Shown: positions 19,209-27,407, counted from the stretch's first letter. The stretch is DNA of 64,000 nucleotides from Lachnospiraceae bacterium (GCA_902362715.1 CABIXN010000003.1:355914-419913); one strand, 5' to 3'. Made by a program: numbers and translations. The notes: generated by a model from the letters alone, not told the origin.

Positions 19209-19218
19209 TTGTTATAAT
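19190..19218 (+). promoter_or_regulatory. Promoter of isomerase-like module A
   Basis: TATACA (19190-19195) and TATAAT (19213-19218) are 17 bases apart, 34 bases upstream of the start codon. AATTGCAATT immediately before the -35 box is a possible LysR contact site. Confidence 0.5.
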
Positions 19219-19251
19219 TAAATTATCAATGATTACGAGGAGGATTTAGCA

Positions 19252-20775
19252 ATGTATAATGTAAACAAATGTGTGGATGTGCAATTAAATGTACAGCTTG
19301 TGTATGTAGCCCTGATTCATGAATATCCATATGAAGGGCCCTGCAGATTCGGCCCCTGGGAGACTCTTACTACAGAGTTTGACGAACTTAATCAGGCCGA
19401 GATTTTTAAAATGTGGTCTTCGGGATATGGGGGAGCCATCGCCTCAGAGCCGGGTATTCATCTGCTGGAACCGTTGTATATCCGGATGTCCGATGAATTT
19501 TTTATTACGGATGAAGAGGAACAGAAAATGGCGGACCGGATTCCTCAGGCGGATATTTTCATCTTTACCGGAATGAGAGGCGAAGGAATTGCCAGAGATT
19601 TTGCTATGCGTTATCATGTTCCGGTAGCCTGTGAAGGGATGTTTGGTTCTACCGTATTAAATAGTGTACTGACAAACAGGGGATTTGAAAGCTATGCGGT
19701 TTTAGATATACCGGATGCTGTGCGGCTGCTTCGGGCACTGCGGACAAGAAAGGCTTTGAGGACGGTAAAAGTGCTGGCTGTTAACCGCAATAATTCACAG
19801 ACCTCTATGGGAGCGCAGGATGCTTTTTTAAGCAATGATGAGGCTATGAAGCGTTTGGGCGTGCGTTTTCAATATTTCAGCTTCCATGAGTTTATGGATA
19901 TGATGCATGTGAATGAGCATGGAAAAAACCCTTCACTTCCGGGGAGAAATGTTTATAATCTCACTGAGGCGGATGCAGAAGAAGCCGGGCGCTGGGCAGA
20001 TGAGCTGATTGCAGATTCTGTTGAGACGGATATGAATCGGGATTATGTTGTCAATTCTGTAAAAGCAGCTGTTCTGATACAGAAACTGTGCGGACATTTC
20101 GGCTGTAATGCGTTTACAGCAGTATGTCCGGATGGCTGTGCAACACGCAGAATGAATGAGGAGCAGTTTACCTTCTGTTTCAGTCATTCTCTGTTAAATG
20201 AAAAAGGAATCCCTTCCGGCTGTGAATATGATCTTTTAGCTACCCTTTCTATTGCTGCTTTGGCAGCCCTTACAGGAAAAGCTCCCTATCAGGGGAATAC
20301 CCAGCCTATGGTATGGTATGGAAAACGGGTAGAAGGAGAGTATACCGGTGTTGGTTATATTGAGGATATGGAACGTACTCAGAATATATATTACAGCGGT
20401 CATGCCACACCAAATCGTCTGATGCATGGATTTGATAAAGAAAAAAGCGCATATGCCCTGCGGTCATTTACAAACAGCGGCTGGGGTGCCACTATGCGGA
20501 TTGATTTTAATCAAAATAAAGGGGAAACGATTACGCTGATGCGTTTTAATCCTCAGTGTAATAAAATTCTGGCTGCAAAGGGGACCTGCATTGGGGGATT
20601 TGGATACCATGCAACCGGCTGCAGCGAGGGAATCTATTTTGAGGTAGAGGATAAGTACGATTATTTCCACAAACAGGCGGAATTTGGTCTTCATATGCCT
20701 CTGGTTTTTGGGGATCATATAGACGATATTAAAATGCTGGGAAAAGTTCTTGGAATGGAAGTTGTGATTGTTTGA
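19252..20775 (+). CDS. L-fucose/L-arabinose isomerase-like protein, paralogue A
   Basis: The 507-residue soluble protein belongs to the fucose/arabinose isomerase-like superfamily. It shares with paralogue B (24590-26122) EGPCR near residue 30, CPDGCATRRMNEEQFTFC, SGCEYD, GKAPYQGNTQP, SGHATPNRLMHG and PLVFGDH. In true sugar isomerases two acidic residues and a His bind Mn; the NEEQ and CEYD acidic residues and the His of GHATPNR are plausible counterparts here. It is followed with a 4-base overlap by a small carrier-like protein, then SufS- and SufE-like genes, and no sugar transporter or kinase is nearby. A role in ordinary fucose or arabinose use is therefore doubtful. ATG 19252 is preceded by GAGGAGGA. 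Confidence 0.75.
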   Translation: MYNVNKCVDVQLNVQLVYVALIHEYPYEGPCRFGPWETLTTEFDELNQAEIFKMWSSGYGGAIASEPGIHLLEPLYIRMSDEFFITDEEEQKMADRIPQADIFIFTGMRGEGIARDFAMRYHVPVACEGMFGSTVLNSVLTNRGFESYAVLDIPDAVRLLRALRTRKALRTVKVLAVNRNNSQTSMGAQDAFLSNDEAMKRLGVRFQYFSFHEFMDMMHVNEHGKNPSLPGRNVYNLTEADAEEAGRWADELIADSVETDMNRDYVVNSVKAAVLIQKLCGHFGCNAFTAVCPDGCATRRMNEEQFTFCFSHSLLNEKGIPSGCEYDLLATLSIAALAALTGKAPYQGNTQPMVWYGKRVEGEYTGVGYIEDMERTQNIYYSGHATPNRLMHGFDKEKSAYALRSFTNSGWGATMRIDFNQNKGETITLMRFNPQCNKILAAKGTCIGGFGYHATGCSEGIYFEVEDKYDYFHKQAEFGLHMPLVFGDHIDDIKMLGKVLGMEVVIV

Positions 20776-21209
20776 TCAGAAAAAATATAAAGATGCGTAT
20801 TCTGGAAGGACGGAATGCGGCAGAGTGGTATGCAGAGGAAATTCTCAGTACGCCGGATATTGATGTAACACAGTTTCGAAGCAGTTTTTTAAACTATCTG
20901 TGTTCTAAATTTCTGTTAAAGCCCTCTGAGATCACTACAGATAATTTTTATGAAATCTGTCAGATATCGGTAAAAAAAGCGGTCAAAATGCCCTCTGGAG
21001 CACTGGATGCAGCGGAAACTGCATCCAAATGCGGCGGGGCCACCACTGCTATGAATAAAAAAGTGCTGTTTATCATGGCAGTGAAGCGTGAATTTGGAAT
21101 TAATATTTCGCCCGGGGAGAGCGCCTCTTTGGAAACCTTTACAGCGTTATGCGATTGTGTATATAATAAAATAAAAAAGAAAAACGCAGGCGGGAAGGAA
21201 GAGGACTAG
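20772..21209 (+). CDS. Small carrier-like protein A paired with isomerase-like A
   Basis: The 145-residue protein has no named family that I recognise. It starts with TTG at 20772, overlapping the isomerase stop by four bases. This start is supported because the opening IRKNIKMRIL aligns with MRKDIKERIL of paralogue B (26126-26569). The C-terminal half, CGGATTAMNKKVLFIMAVK then REFGINI, followed by an acidic stretch and a final helix TFTALCDCVYNKIKK, has the spacing of an acyl-carrier-protein helix II/helix III. The usual DSL phosphopantetheine site is absent; a conserved Cys-Gly and Ser/Thr pair lies two to three residues earlier. Function is unknown; it may be a subunit or carrier for the isomerase-like enzyme. 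Confidence 0.6.
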   Translation: MIRKNIKMRILEGRNAAEWYAEEILSTPDIDVTQFRSSFLNYLCSKFLLKPSEITTDNFYEICQISVKKAVKMPSGALDAAETASKCGGATTAMNKKVLFIMAVKREFGINISPGESASLETFTALCDCVYNKIKKKNAGGKEED

Positions 21210-21214
21210 GGAGT

Positions 21215-22513
21215 ATGGAAGGGAGACTTAAGACACGGGATACGGGTTTTTGCGCCGAAAAGCTGCGGAGTGAATTTGCTATTCTGCAGCAGACATATCA
21301 GGAACAGCCACTGATTTACCTGGATAATGCAGCCACCATGCAGATGCCGGATGCCGTAAAAAGACGGATTGTTCAACATTATGAGCGGGATAATGGAAAT
21401 GTCCACCGGGGGATACATGTTCTGAGCACAAGAACTACGGAGGCCTATGAAAATGCAAGAACCCTGATAGCAGAGCAGCTTGGTGCCAAAAACAGGGAAC
21501 AGCTGATTTTTACTGCCGGGACTACAGATGCAATTAATCAGGTATGCAGTATGACAGCGCCTTTCCTGATGCCCGGAGACGAGATTATGGTTACTCAGAT
21601 GGAGCATCACTCAAATTTTCTTCCCTGGATGCAGCTTGCAAAACAAAGTCAGGCAAAGCTTGTGGTCATTCCGGTACTGGAAGATGGAAAACTGGATTTG
21701 GAGCAGTTTTACAGGAAAATGTCCCACAGAACTAAAATTGCGGCTTTTACCCAGCTGTCCAATGTAACCGGCGTGAAAAATCCTGTTGAGAAAATGTCTT
21801 CTTATATCAGAAACCATACGGATGCGCTTATTTTAGTGGACGGTGCACAGGGCATTGTACATATGGGCTATGGAATGCCTGATTGTGATTTTTACTGCTT
21901 TTCCGGTCATAAGCTTGGGGCGCTGACCGGAATCGGCGTGCTCTGTATGAGTGAACGGGCACAAAAAATCTGCAGACCGGCAAGGTTTGGCGGCGGAACG
22001 GTCTATCAGGTATCTGAGACGGAGATGCTGCTAAAAGACGGTGCAGAACGGTTTGAAGCCGGAACACCTAATTACGCCGGAGCTGTCAGCCTGGCAGAAG
22101 CCTGTATGTTCTGGAAGCAATATCCGGGCAGGGCAGTAAGAGAACATGAGACAAGGCTGTTAACGGTATTAGAACAGGAGCTTTGTAACATACCTTCTGT
22201 GCGGATTCTTGCAAAAGGTCAGGAGAAGACAGGATGTCTTTCTTTTGTATCTTCTGTGGCAGGCGCCTATGACCTGTGTACTCATTTTAACCGGTACGGA
22301 CTGGCGGTGCGCAGCGGACACCACTGTGCGCAGCCGTATCTGAATGCCCTTGGAATACAGAGTGCCGTCCGCGTTTCTGTGGCGCCTTACAATACAATGG
22401 CGGAGATACAAAGGGCTGCAGAGATTATACGGGAAACAATTACATATTTTGAAAGGATTTTAGAAAATGGACCCCATGAGCATGGCAGAGGTAGAAGACG
22501 ATATAAAAAATGA
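21215..22513 (+). CDS. SufS/CsdA-type cysteine desulfurase-like aminotransferase
   Basis: The 432-residue class V PLP enzyme shows IYLDNAATMQMP, the PLP lysine in CFSGHKLGALTGIGVL (around residue 233) and the catalytic cysteine loop RSGHHCAQPYLN (around residue 371), all diagnostic of group II cysteine desulfurases. These remove sulfur from cysteine as a persulfide. It overlaps a SufE-like gene, its usual sulfur acceptor. Neither SufB, SufC nor SufD is present, so this pair is unlikely to be the housekeeping Fe-S machinery; it probably supplies sulfur to something made by the flanking isomerase-like modules. The start has GGGAG very close to the ATG and GAAGAGG further up. Confidence 0.88.
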   Translation: MEGRLKTRDTGFCAEKLRSEFAILQQTYQEQPLIYLDNAATMQMPDAVKRRIVQHYERDNGNVHRGIHVLSTRTTEAYENARTLIAEQLGAKNREQLIFTAGTTDAINQVCSMTAPFLMPGDEIMVTQMEHHSNFLPWMQLAKQSQAKLVVIPVLEDGKLDLEQFYRKMSHRTKIAAFTQLSNVTGVKNPVEKMSSYIRNHTDALILVDGAQGIVHMGYGMPDCDFYCFSGHKLGALTGIGVLCMSERAQKICRPARFGGGTVYQVSETEMLLKDGAERFEAGTPNYAGAVSLAEACMFWKQYPGRAVREHETRLLTVLEQELCNIPSVRILAKGQEKTGCLSFVSSVAGAYDLCTHFNRYGLAVRSGHHCAQPYLNALGIQSAVRVSVAPYNTMAEIQRAAEIIRETITYFERILENGPHEHGRGRRRYKK

Positions 22514-22898
22514 TATTGCGGAATTAAAGGAAGAGATCAGCCAGTATACATTTCTGGTGGAATGCGGCGCAGACCTGCCGGAGTATCCTGACAGATACAG
22601 AAAAAATAAGTATCTGATACCGGAATGCCAGGTGCGTACCTGGGTGTATGCAGAATGGAAAAACAGCAGACTGTATATCCGGGCTGACAGTGAGTCCCTG
22701 CCGGTAAGAGGGGCATTGTCCTTTCTTCTTGAAATTTATCAGGACAGAAGTGTACAGGAAATTGCGGAATATTCCTGCACACTTCTGCAGTTTGAGCCCT
22801 TTACAAAGCATTATACAAAGGAGCAGTTAGATGGCCTAAAAAAGGTGCTGGGACAGTTTAAAAGTTTCCGGGCCGAAAATCAGGGGTCGTCCCGGTAA
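22467..22898 (+). CDS. SufE-like sulfur acceptor
   Basis: The 143-residue protein has the SufE fold signature. LIPECQVRTWVYAEW corresponds to the GCQSQVW region, keeping the persulfide-carrying Cys, and SESLPVRGALSFLLEIY corresponds to the SDAxIVRG segment. SufE accepts sulfur from the SufS cysteine and raises its activity. The gene overlaps the end of the desulfurase gene by 47 bases; ATG 22467 has AAAGGA 11 bases upstream, and Met codons at 22476 and 22482 are alternatives. It ends only 10 bases from the 3' end of the convergent PucR-type gene. Confidence 0.87.
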   Translation: MDPMSMAEVEDDIKNDIAELKEEISQYTFLVECGADLPEYPDRYRKNKYLIPECQVRTWVYAEWKNSRLYIRADSESLPVRGALSFLLEIYQDRSVQEIAEYSCTLLQFEPFTKHYTKEQLDGLKKVLGQFKSFRAENQGSSR

Positions 22899-22908
22899 AA
22901 AAAGAAAA

Positions 22909-24372
22909 CTAAAGATGGTATAAAGTATGATAAAAGGAGTACAGCAGGTAGAAACGTTCCTGTGCATCCTCCAGATTCAGCTGCCAGAGAGTCTGTATTT
23001 TTGACAGCCGCATAAACAATGTATTGCGGTGAATATAAAGCTCACTGGCAGTTTTTTGATGGTTCCGTTCATTTTTTAAAAAACAGAACAGCGTATCATA
23101 AAAGGCTGTGTGATAGGTTTTATCGTAAGAGCGGATAAGCGCCGGAACCGGATGCAGGATATTACCGGAGGTATGTTTATTTACAATATCGGTGATATAT
23201 TTTACTGCGTTATCCCTGCAGTAAAAGAGCCGGCCTTTTTTGGGGGATGCCTGAGACAGAGCAGAAAGTACCTGGTGGTAGGCTTCTGCAATATGGCAGA
23301 CGTCCTGAAAGGGAAAACTAGCGGCGCCGTAATAATTATTTTTTTCCATTAAAAATATCAGCCGTTTTACAAAGTCTTCCGGTTTTATCAGATCACAATT
23401 TAATAAAACTACTATTCTTTTCTGATATGGGATTGCATAAACTCCGGAAGAATCATCAGAGAGCATTCGGCTTAAATGGGCATCAAAGTGGAACTGTTCT
23501 GACAGAGCGGTAATCACATAAATCTGTTTTTGGCAGTTTTCTTTCCAGCCAAATAAGGTCAGCCGGTGTAAAAGAGGAGCCAGTGCATTTTCATTTCCGT
23601 CCAGTGAACGGGCGAAAAAAGAAACAAAGTGATAAGAAGAATCTTCCGAGATATTTGACTGTATCCAGCTGGCTGCATGGGCGGCAAACAGCTCCAGCAG
23701 ATGCGGCAGATGATCGGGGGGACATTCTTCATCAAGAAGCACAATCAGTGTGGCCATGCGCTCATCATCTAAAAAAATATGTCTGCAGCAGGAAGGATGG
23801 GGAAAAAAGTCTGCCGGAAGAAGAAAAACAGATTTTTTATAAAAGGAATCCTGATGAGCCTGATTAAACTGCATCAGAATATCGGCAGGAGCACTTTGGA
23901 GGCCGTCATTGTTTTTCCAGATGTCTTCAAATGGCATTTGTGCGGCAGAAGATGACTGAGCAATTAAATATTGTGAGGAGTCCACAATAATAATGGGACG
24001 GTGCAGCATGGCTTCACCAAGATTCAGAAGCTGGGAGAGCGTACAGCCGCTCTGAATGTTTTGTGCGCAGGTTTCTGACCAGCGGCTGTAATTAGCAAAG
24101 GTTTTTAAAATATCATTGAATACGGCAGTGATATTGTCTGTGTTTAAAAAAAGATAATCAGAATCGTTTTTGCAGACAACGAGATTCGAACCGTCCTGGA
24201 AAAAGGCGTCAGAAGTGCCTGCATATAAAATATGAGATTCTGTATTTTGCGGGATATGGGCATCTGCGTTATACAAACGCAGTTCTTCTATGGGAATGGA
24301 AGTCCTGGCGCATTGAATTCTGGGAGAATAGTGTGCCAGCGCATGTTTGAGGATAAAAAGACTAAGCTTCAT
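22909..24372 (-). CDS. PucR-family (CdaR-like) transcriptional regulator
   Basis: This is the only convincing minus-strand gene in the window. The 487-residue protein has a long N-terminal sensor part with no clear domain name, a central GGDEF-like region typical of PucR proteins, and a C-terminal helix-turn-helix (HQKTASELYIHRNTLFMRLS, about residues 435-455) followed by the YLLYSFYHTLYHL tail. Reading the minus strand, GAAGGGAG lies just before its ATG at 24372. It is divergent from isomerase-like B at 24590 and shares with it a 217-base control region containing several inverted repeats, so it probably regulates that gene and possibly itself. The ligand is unknown. Confidence 0.85.
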   Translation of the reverse strand: MKLSLFILKHALAHYSPRIQCARTSIPIEELRLYNADAHIPQNTESHILYAGTSDAFFQDGSNLVVCKNDSDYLFLNTDNITAVFNDILKTFANYSRWSETCAQNIQSGCTLSQLLNLGEAMLHRPIIIVDSSQYLIAQSSSAAQMPFEDIWKNNDGLQSAPADILMQFNQAHQDSFYKKSVFLLPADFFPHPSCCRHIFLDDERMATLIVLLDEECPPDHLPHLLELFAAHAASWIQSNISEDSSYHFVSFFARSLDGNENALAPLLHRLTLFGWKENCQKQIYVITALSEQFHFDAHLSRMLSDDSSGVYAIPYQKRIVVLLNCDLIKPEDFVKRLIFLMEKNNYYGAASFPFQDVCHIAEAYHQVLSALSQASPKKGRLFYCRDNAVKYITDIVNKHTSGNILHPVPALIRSYDKTYHTAFYDTLFCFLKNERNHQKTASELYIHRNTLFMRLSKIQTLWQLNLEDAQERFYLLYSFYHTLYHL

Positions 24373-24450
24373 AATTGCTCCCTTCTTGAAAAATATAAAT
24401 TTTTAATGACAGAATTATTATAGCTGAGCTGTAAAAAGAAAACAAGAAAA

Positions 24451-24566
24451 TGTGCAGAGTGAACAGCACATAATTTAATTATTAAAAAATACTGTTTTTG
24501 ATGTACATGGAAATGTGAAAAATGCACAGTTATAATGATTATATTAAAATATGATCTGAGAGATCA
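24451..24566. promoter_or_regulatory. Divergent control region: promoter and inverted repeats
   Basis: For the plus strand, TGGAAA (24508-24513) and TATAAT (24531-24536) are 17 bases apart. Candidate operators are TGTGC...GCACA (24451-24470), TGTG...CACA overlapping the spacer (24514-24528), and the perfect TGATCT-GAG-AGATCA (24552-24566) just downstream of the -10 box. They lie between the PucR-type gene and isomerase-like B. Confidence 0.55.
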
Positions 24567-24589
24567 GTACATATCAGGAGGAGGATACG

Positions 24590-26122
24590 ATGATTCGTAA
24601 ATGTATGGATGTAAAATTGAATGTGAAGCCGGTGTTTGTAATGTTTGCGCATAAATATTATTATGAGGGACCCTGCCGTATGACTGGTGGAGATTCTCTG
24701 CAGCCGGGGTTTGATTCTATTGTGAACGGTGCGATTTTTCAGGGGACTATGGAAGGAATTAAGCATGTAATGCCGGAATGCGTTCATATTATGGAACCGG
24801 TATTTCTGGAAACAAGCTGTGACTGGGAGGTGAAAGAAGAATATTTTGAAACTCTGCTGAAAGATCAGCATGAAGTGGATGTATATCTGGCGGCAGGAGC
24901 CTTTGGAGCGGATACCGTATTTAACGAGTTTGCACAAAAATGCGGAAAACCTTTTGCAATACAGCCGGATATCTGGGGGCCTGCCAGAGCAGGCGGACTG
25001 TACAATCTGGGGGTAGATGTTATCTGCGAAATGACCTGGGAGGATCTGGTGCGGCATTTTATCGTTCTGCGGGCGAAAAAAGCCATTGCAAAGGCGAATC
25101 TTTTGCTGGTGGCAAGGTTTAACCATGACCTGCCTGTGGCCGGTGCCACAGACAGCTTTGTGAATCTTAAGGCCGTAACAGATCTGATGGGGGTTCATTT
25201 TCGGACCGTAAATGCACATGAATTAATTGATCAGATGAAACCGCTGACACCGGAAGGAAATTACACAACACCGGGGCGGATTACACCGAATATTACAAAA
25301 GAAGAGATTGGAGAGCTGGAAATACTGGCAGATGAGCTTTTGTCAGGAGCGGAAAATACAGCAATTGAAAAAGAAAAGCTAATGAAGTCTCTGATCGCCT
25401 ATAAAGTAGTTCAGAAAAATATGGACCTGTACGATTGCAGCGGAGCTGTAATTCCATGTCCGGATATCTGTTCCACAAGAAGATTTAATGAGGAGCAGTT
25501 TACCTTCTGTCTGGCACACTCTTTAAATCTGGAGCAGGGCATTGCCTCGGCCTGTGAGTATGATGTGGCTTCCGCTGTAACCATGCTGGCTGAAATGAGT
25601 GTGTCCGGCAGGGCTCCGTATATGGGAAATACACTTCCTATCGTTTCTACAGACGGTCGGGGATTAAATATGCAGATTTTAAAAATGATTTCGCCGGAGG
25701 ATGTAAAAGAGGTGGAAGGGCTGGACAATCTGTATGTTGTATATCATTCCACTCCCCACAGAAAATTGAAAGGGATTCATGAACCGGATGGAACATATGC
25801 ACTGCGCCATTTTGCCTATGATCAGAAATTCGGTGCAGTTATGCGCCATAATTTTGACGAGGATAAGGGACAGGTAATTACTTTTGCAAAATTCAGCGGA
25901 GATTTAAAGAGGCTGTTGATTGGAAAGGGGACTATTATCAAAACGGTAGGCTATGATTTGGATAACTGCAACGGCGGTTTTATTTTCCAGGTGGAAGATC
26001 AGAAAAAGGTATATAAAGAACAGTGCCGTGCAGGCTTACATATGCCATTAATTTTCGGGGATTATTCAGAGGAATTAAAAATGCTGGCAGAAAGCTATGG
26101 TATGGAAGCAGTTATGGTATAA
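24590..26122 (+). CDS. L-fucose/L-arabinose isomerase-like protein, paralogue B
   Basis: The 510-residue protein is homologous to the one at 19252-20775 but clearly diverged (different N-terminal third). Conserved blocks are EGPCR, CPDICSTRRFNEEQFTFC, SACEYD, GRAPYMGNTLP, HSTPHRKLKG and PLIFGDY. Retention of the NEEQ and CEYD acidic residues and a His in the HSTPHR block in both copies suggests a working metal site in both. It is followed three bases later by its own small carrier-like partner, so isomerase plus carrier is the duplicated unit. GGAGGAGGA lies before ATG 24590. No sugar kinase, aldolase or permease is nearby, so the substrate is unknown. Confidence 0.75.
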   Translation: MIRKCMDVKLNVKPVFVMFAHKYYYEGPCRMTGGDSLQPGFDSIVNGAIFQGTMEGIKHVMPECVHIMEPVFLETSCDWEVKEEYFETLLKDQHEVDVYLAAGAFGADTVFNEFAQKCGKPFAIQPDIWGPARAGGLYNLGVDVICEMTWEDLVRHFIVLRAKKAIAKANLLLVARFNHDLPVAGATDSFVNLKAVTDLMGVHFRTVNAHELIDQMKPLTPEGNYTTPGRITPNITKEEIGELEILADELLSGAENTAIEKEKLMKSLIAYKVVQKNMDLYDCSGAVIPCPDICSTRRFNEEQFTFCLAHSLNLEQGIASACEYDVASAVTMLAEMSVSGRAPYMGNTLPIVSTDGRGLNMQILKMISPEDVKEVEGLDNLYVVYHSTPHRKLKGIHEPDGTYALRHFAYDQKFGAVMRHNFDEDKGQVITFAKFSGDLKRLLIGKGTIIKTVGYDLDNCNGGFIFQVEDQKKVYKEQCRAGLHMPLIFGDYSEELKMLAESYGMEAVMV

Positions 26123-26125
26123 AGC

Positions 26126-26569
26126 ATGAGAAAGGATATTAAGGAGCGGATATTAAAGCAGAATATCCGGGCTTTAGAACAGGCACAGCAGGTGGTGCAG
26201 ACACCGGAACTTTCTGAGACGTCAGTCAAAGAATGCGTGCATTTATATATTTGTTTTAAACTTTATCTGGAACCGGAGGAATGCCGGGGAATGATGCTGT
26301 TTCAAATGGCGGTAAAAAGCATTGAGCAGTCCATAGCTATGAAACTGCCTCTTGTGCGGGAGGGAGAGACGGCAGTTACATGCGGCGCTGCATCCAGTGA
26401 AGCTATGAAGATTGCGCTTTTGCTGACTGCTCTGCAGAAAGATTTCCGGGTCAGACTGGACTCTAAAAAACTGGGATTTGCAAGAGATACGGAGACAGTG
26501 GGCTGTATGGTATGGGATGCGCGAAAGAAAGGGAGAAGGACAGATGGTACCGTAAAATCTTTACAATAA
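26126..26569 (+). CDS. Small carrier-like protein B paired with isomerase-like B
   Basis: The 147-residue protein is a paralogue of the one at 20772-21209. It shares the opening RKDIKERIL, a Cys-Gly followed by two Ser residues and AMKIALLLTALQKDFRVRL, and a terminal amphipathic stretch. The periodicity recalls acyl carrier proteins, but the serine sits two to three residues before the canonical position and the Asp-Ser-Leu motif is missing. It begins three bases after the isomerase-like stop codon. No function is known to me; consistent pairing with the isomerase-like protein suggests a heteromeric enzyme or enzyme-carrier pair. Confidence 0.6.
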   Translation: MRKDIKERILKQNIRALEQAQQVVQTPELSETSVKECVHLYICFKLYLEPEECRGMMLFQMAVKSIEQSIAMKLPLVREGETAVTCGAASSEAMKIALLLTALQKDFRVRLDSKKLGFARDTETVGCMVWDARKKGRRTDGTVKSLQ

Positions 26570-26618
26570 AAGGTATTTTCTTTGCATGTTTTATATTTTG
26601 ATTTCATTTTAGCAGAAA

Positions 26619-26677
26619 TGGGAATTGCAGGTATTGGAATTCTTGTGCTGACACAAAGAAAAAAGAATGCAAAATAA
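26619..26677 (+). pseudogene. 3' remnant of a second wall-anchored surface-protein gene
   Basis: This piece translates as GIAGIGILVLTQRKKNAK and a stop, matching the last residues of the surface protein ending at 32261 (GIAGVGILVLTQRKKNTK). The DNA match continues past the stop codon through the terminator. No upstream part of the gene remains, so this is the tail of a deleted paralogue, now abutting the isomerase module. Confidence 0.85.
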
Positions 26678-26729
26678 CATAAAAAGGATTTACAAAAGAT
26701 GACATAGGGAATCGGATTGTTGATTTGTG

Positions 26730-26773
26730 GCAGCCGTCTTAACTTTTCAGAAGGTTAGGGCGGCTGCTTTTTA
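26730..26773 (+). terminator. Intrinsic terminator, remnant copy
   Basis: GCAGCCG (26730-26736) pairs with CGGCTGC (26761-26767), with further pairing inside, followed by TTTTT. It is nearly identical to the terminator at 32314-32356. Confidence 0.85.
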
Positions 26774-26893
26774 TGTAAAAAAGTCCTGTGATTGGTTAGA
26801 ATAAAATTGCTTAAAATAAATTTGTAAAATTTTTGTATATTCAGGGTTTTATTTGTAGTTTTTATATGGATTTCTGTAAAAAACACAAAAACT

Positions 26894-26922
26894 TTGACTT
26901 GTAAGTTGTGAAATATTATAAT
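26894..26922 (+). promoter_or_regulatory. Promoter upstream of first cobalamin riboswitch
   Basis: TTGACT (26894-26899) and TATAAT (26917-26922) with a 17-base spacer form a near-consensus housekeeping promoter. Its counterpart is at 32466-32494. Confidence 0.85.
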
Positions 26923-27002
26923 AAAAATCAATAATTTACGTCCTGAAATCAAAAAATCATTGAAAATCAGGAAGATAAGAGGAATTACTAAGAAAATAAG
27001 TT

Positions 27003-27185
27003 GTTATATGTTCTGCTTCATGAAAGCAGCTAAGAGGGAATCAGGTAGAAGGCCTGAGCGGTCCCGCCACTGTAGATGATAAGTTTTGCTCGCGGCTTTA
27101 GGCCGGCCACTGGGAAACCGGGAAGGAGAGCTAAAACGTTTGAGTCATAAGCCAGGAGACCTGCATATAACATATGACATGCTGG
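27003..27185 (+). ncRNA. Cobalamin (AdoCbl-type) riboswitch 1
   Basis: The B12 box GCCAGGAGACCTGC is at 27151-27164. The conserved GCGGTCCCGCCACTGT core is at 27057-27072, and P1 can form between TTATATG (27004) and CATATAA (27164). The order of conserved blocks and total length match cobalamin riboswitches. An intrinsic terminator (27236-27271) follows as expression platform. It controls the wall-anchored DUF4430 protein starting at 27408; B12 binding would reduce expression. Confidence 0.93.
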
Positions 27186-27235
27186 CGGAGAATCAAAATT
27201 GTCATAAATAAGAGAGAACGATGATAGAAACAGAA

Positions 27236-27271
27236 AAAACGGACTGTGGTATTTTGCCATGGTCTTTTTTT
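27236..27271 (+). terminator. Expression-platform terminator of riboswitch 1
   Basis: GACTGTGG (27242-27249) pairs with CCATGGTC (27257-27264) using G-U pairs, preceded by an A run and followed by seven Ts. It lies between the riboswitch and the coding sequence. Confidence 0.75.
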
Positions 27272-27407
27272 GTTTTTAAATACTTCAAAAATATGCTGTT
27301 ACAGAGGATAACAAAGAAAATGCGATAGAAATTTGAGGGAGGAAATTTAAAAATATACCCGGCATTGCCGGTTGATGATAGATAGAAATAACATGAAAGG
27401 AGAAATC

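Larger units (their letters stand above)
26620..27190 (+). repeat. Duplicated block, copy 1 (gene tail, terminator, promoter, riboswitch)
   Basis: This block is collinear with 32204-32765. The order is 3' end of a surface-protein gene, terminator, a TTGACT/TATAAT promoter, and a cobalamin riboswitch. Similarity is high in the gene tail, terminator, promoter and 5' part of the riboswitch, and lower in the A/T-rich stretch after the terminator and in the riboswitch variable arms. Confidence 0.85.

Noticed and set aside
19252..20775. Simple L-fucose or L-arabinose catabolic operon
   Set aside because: No sugar kinase, aldolase, epimerase or sugar transporter is nearby, and the partner genes are sulfur-transfer and carrier-like proteins.
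24539..25219. Minus-strand open frame of 226 codons opposite isomerase-like B
   Set aside because: Overlaps a well-supported gene and its promoter, with no family resemblance or ribosome site.
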